Assembly (NCBI GenBank): GCA_045538075.1
Contig: JAZSQT010000056.1
Location: 1 to 6,186, forward strand
Direction of reading: 5' to 3'
Origin: JAZSQT01 sp045538075
GTDB taxonomy: Bacteria; Chrysiogenota; Deferribacteres; Deferribacterales; Mucispirillaceae
Length of the DNA stretch: 6,186 nt
A program made the position numbers and the translations under genes. This document shows, in pieces, positions 6,036-6,186 of this stretch (position 1 is the stretch's first letter; each line of letters opens with the position of its first letter). The notes below the pieces were generated by a model. It made no database searches. It saw nothing but the letters and a program-made list of their open reading frames with translations, and was not told where the DNA came from.

Positions 6036-6186
6036 ATGAAAGTTGCGTTACTTGGTTTTGGCTATTGGGGAAAAATATTACTTAATAAATTAAAAGAAAA
6101 TAAAAATATTAGCCATATTACAATTTTTTCTAGAAATTTAGATACGGTAAATAAAGATTTTAATAGCAATATTCATAATACCCCCC
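6036..6186 (+). CDS. Gfo/Idh/MocA-type oxidoreductase, 5' fragment running into a poly-C tract
   Basis: Only 50 codons are in the window. The first 12 residues, MKVALLGFGYWG, are a Rossmann GxGxxG nucleotide-binding start of the form typical of Gfo/Idh/MocA dehydrogenases, which oxidise or reduce sugars and inositols with NAD(P)(H). AAGGG at 6022-6026 is a plausible ribosome binding site, nine bases before the ATG. After about 47 codons the frame enters Asn-Thr-Pro and at least six Cs at the window edge, so its continuation cannot be judged. By analogy with the two upstream loci this gene may also be switched by the tract (inference). The family call rests on the N-terminal motif alone, but the context of sugar-modifying enzymes agrees. 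Confidence 0.68.
   Translation, partial: MKVALLGFGYWGKILLNKLKENKNISHITIFSRNLDTVNKDFNSNIHNTP
6181..6186 (+). repeat. Poly-C tract 3 (at least C6, truncated by the window edge)
   Basis: The window ends in six Cs after AATA, inside the Gfo/Idh frame at codons 49-50 and so in the 5' part of that gene. True length is unknown. It again encodes Thr-Pro, as in the other two tracts. If this is a natural contig end, stopping exactly in a C run fits an assembler failing at a length-variable homopolymer. Confidence 0.55.

Overview
The window is a piece of a surface-polysaccharide or glycolipid biosynthesis cluster from a very AT-rich bacterium (GC well under 30% by eye). All genes lie on the + strand and are tightly packed, with overlaps or gaps of only a few bases. 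Codons use the standard bacterial code (TGG for Trp, TAA/TAG/TGA as stops), and several genes have good Shine-Dalgarno sequences. I cannot assign the organism. Low-GC Campylobacterota, Brachyspira, Fusobacteria and low-GC Firmicutes all fit the composition, and long C/G tracts as switches are best known in Campylobacterota.

Layout. Bases 1-310 are a non-coding, AT-rich leader with one perfect inverted repeat. Then follow: a GtrB/DPM-like family 2 glycosyltransferase (311-1264); a Kv-beta-type aldo/keto reductase (1266-2207); an extended-SDR/NAD-dependent epimerase-like domain (about 2206-3123); a sugar-phosphate isomerase/epimerase-like TIM barrel (3120-3908); an FAD-dependent DAO-type oxidoreductase split by a frame break (3912-4496 and 4492-5091); a second, divergent GtrB-like glycosyltransferase (5088-6023); and the first 50 codons of a Gfo/Idh/MocA oxidoreductase (6036 to the window end).

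The striking feature is three poly-C tracts in a sequence that otherwise almost lacks C runs. They are C10 at 2188-2197, C7 at 4485-4491, and a run of at least six at 6181-6186 that reaches the window edge. Each lies inside or at the end of an oxidoreductase reading frame, and none lies in the glycosyltransferases or the TIM barrel. The arithmetic is exact. With a C count divisible by three, tract 1 joins the aldo/keto reductase to the SDR domain as one 618-residue protein. Under the same rule, tract 2 restores a 392-residue FAD oxidoreductase. As written (10 and 7) both are in an OFF/truncating register, and the two wrong registers of each tract hit a stop codon almost at once. The SDR domain has no start codon of its own upstream of its nucleotide-binding motif, so in this sequence it can be made whole only as a fusion.

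Reading of the system (inference): a GtrB-like enzyme may load a sugar onto a polyprenyl phosphate or attach it to a glycan, and a set of redox/isomerase enzymes (AKR, SDR, TIM barrel, FAD oxidase/dehydrogenase, Gfo/Idh) may remodel that sugar. Poly-C slippage would switch several redox steps independently and so generate combinatorial variants of a surface sugar. Homopolymer sequencing error and gene decay are the main alternatives, and read-level tract-length counts would separate them.
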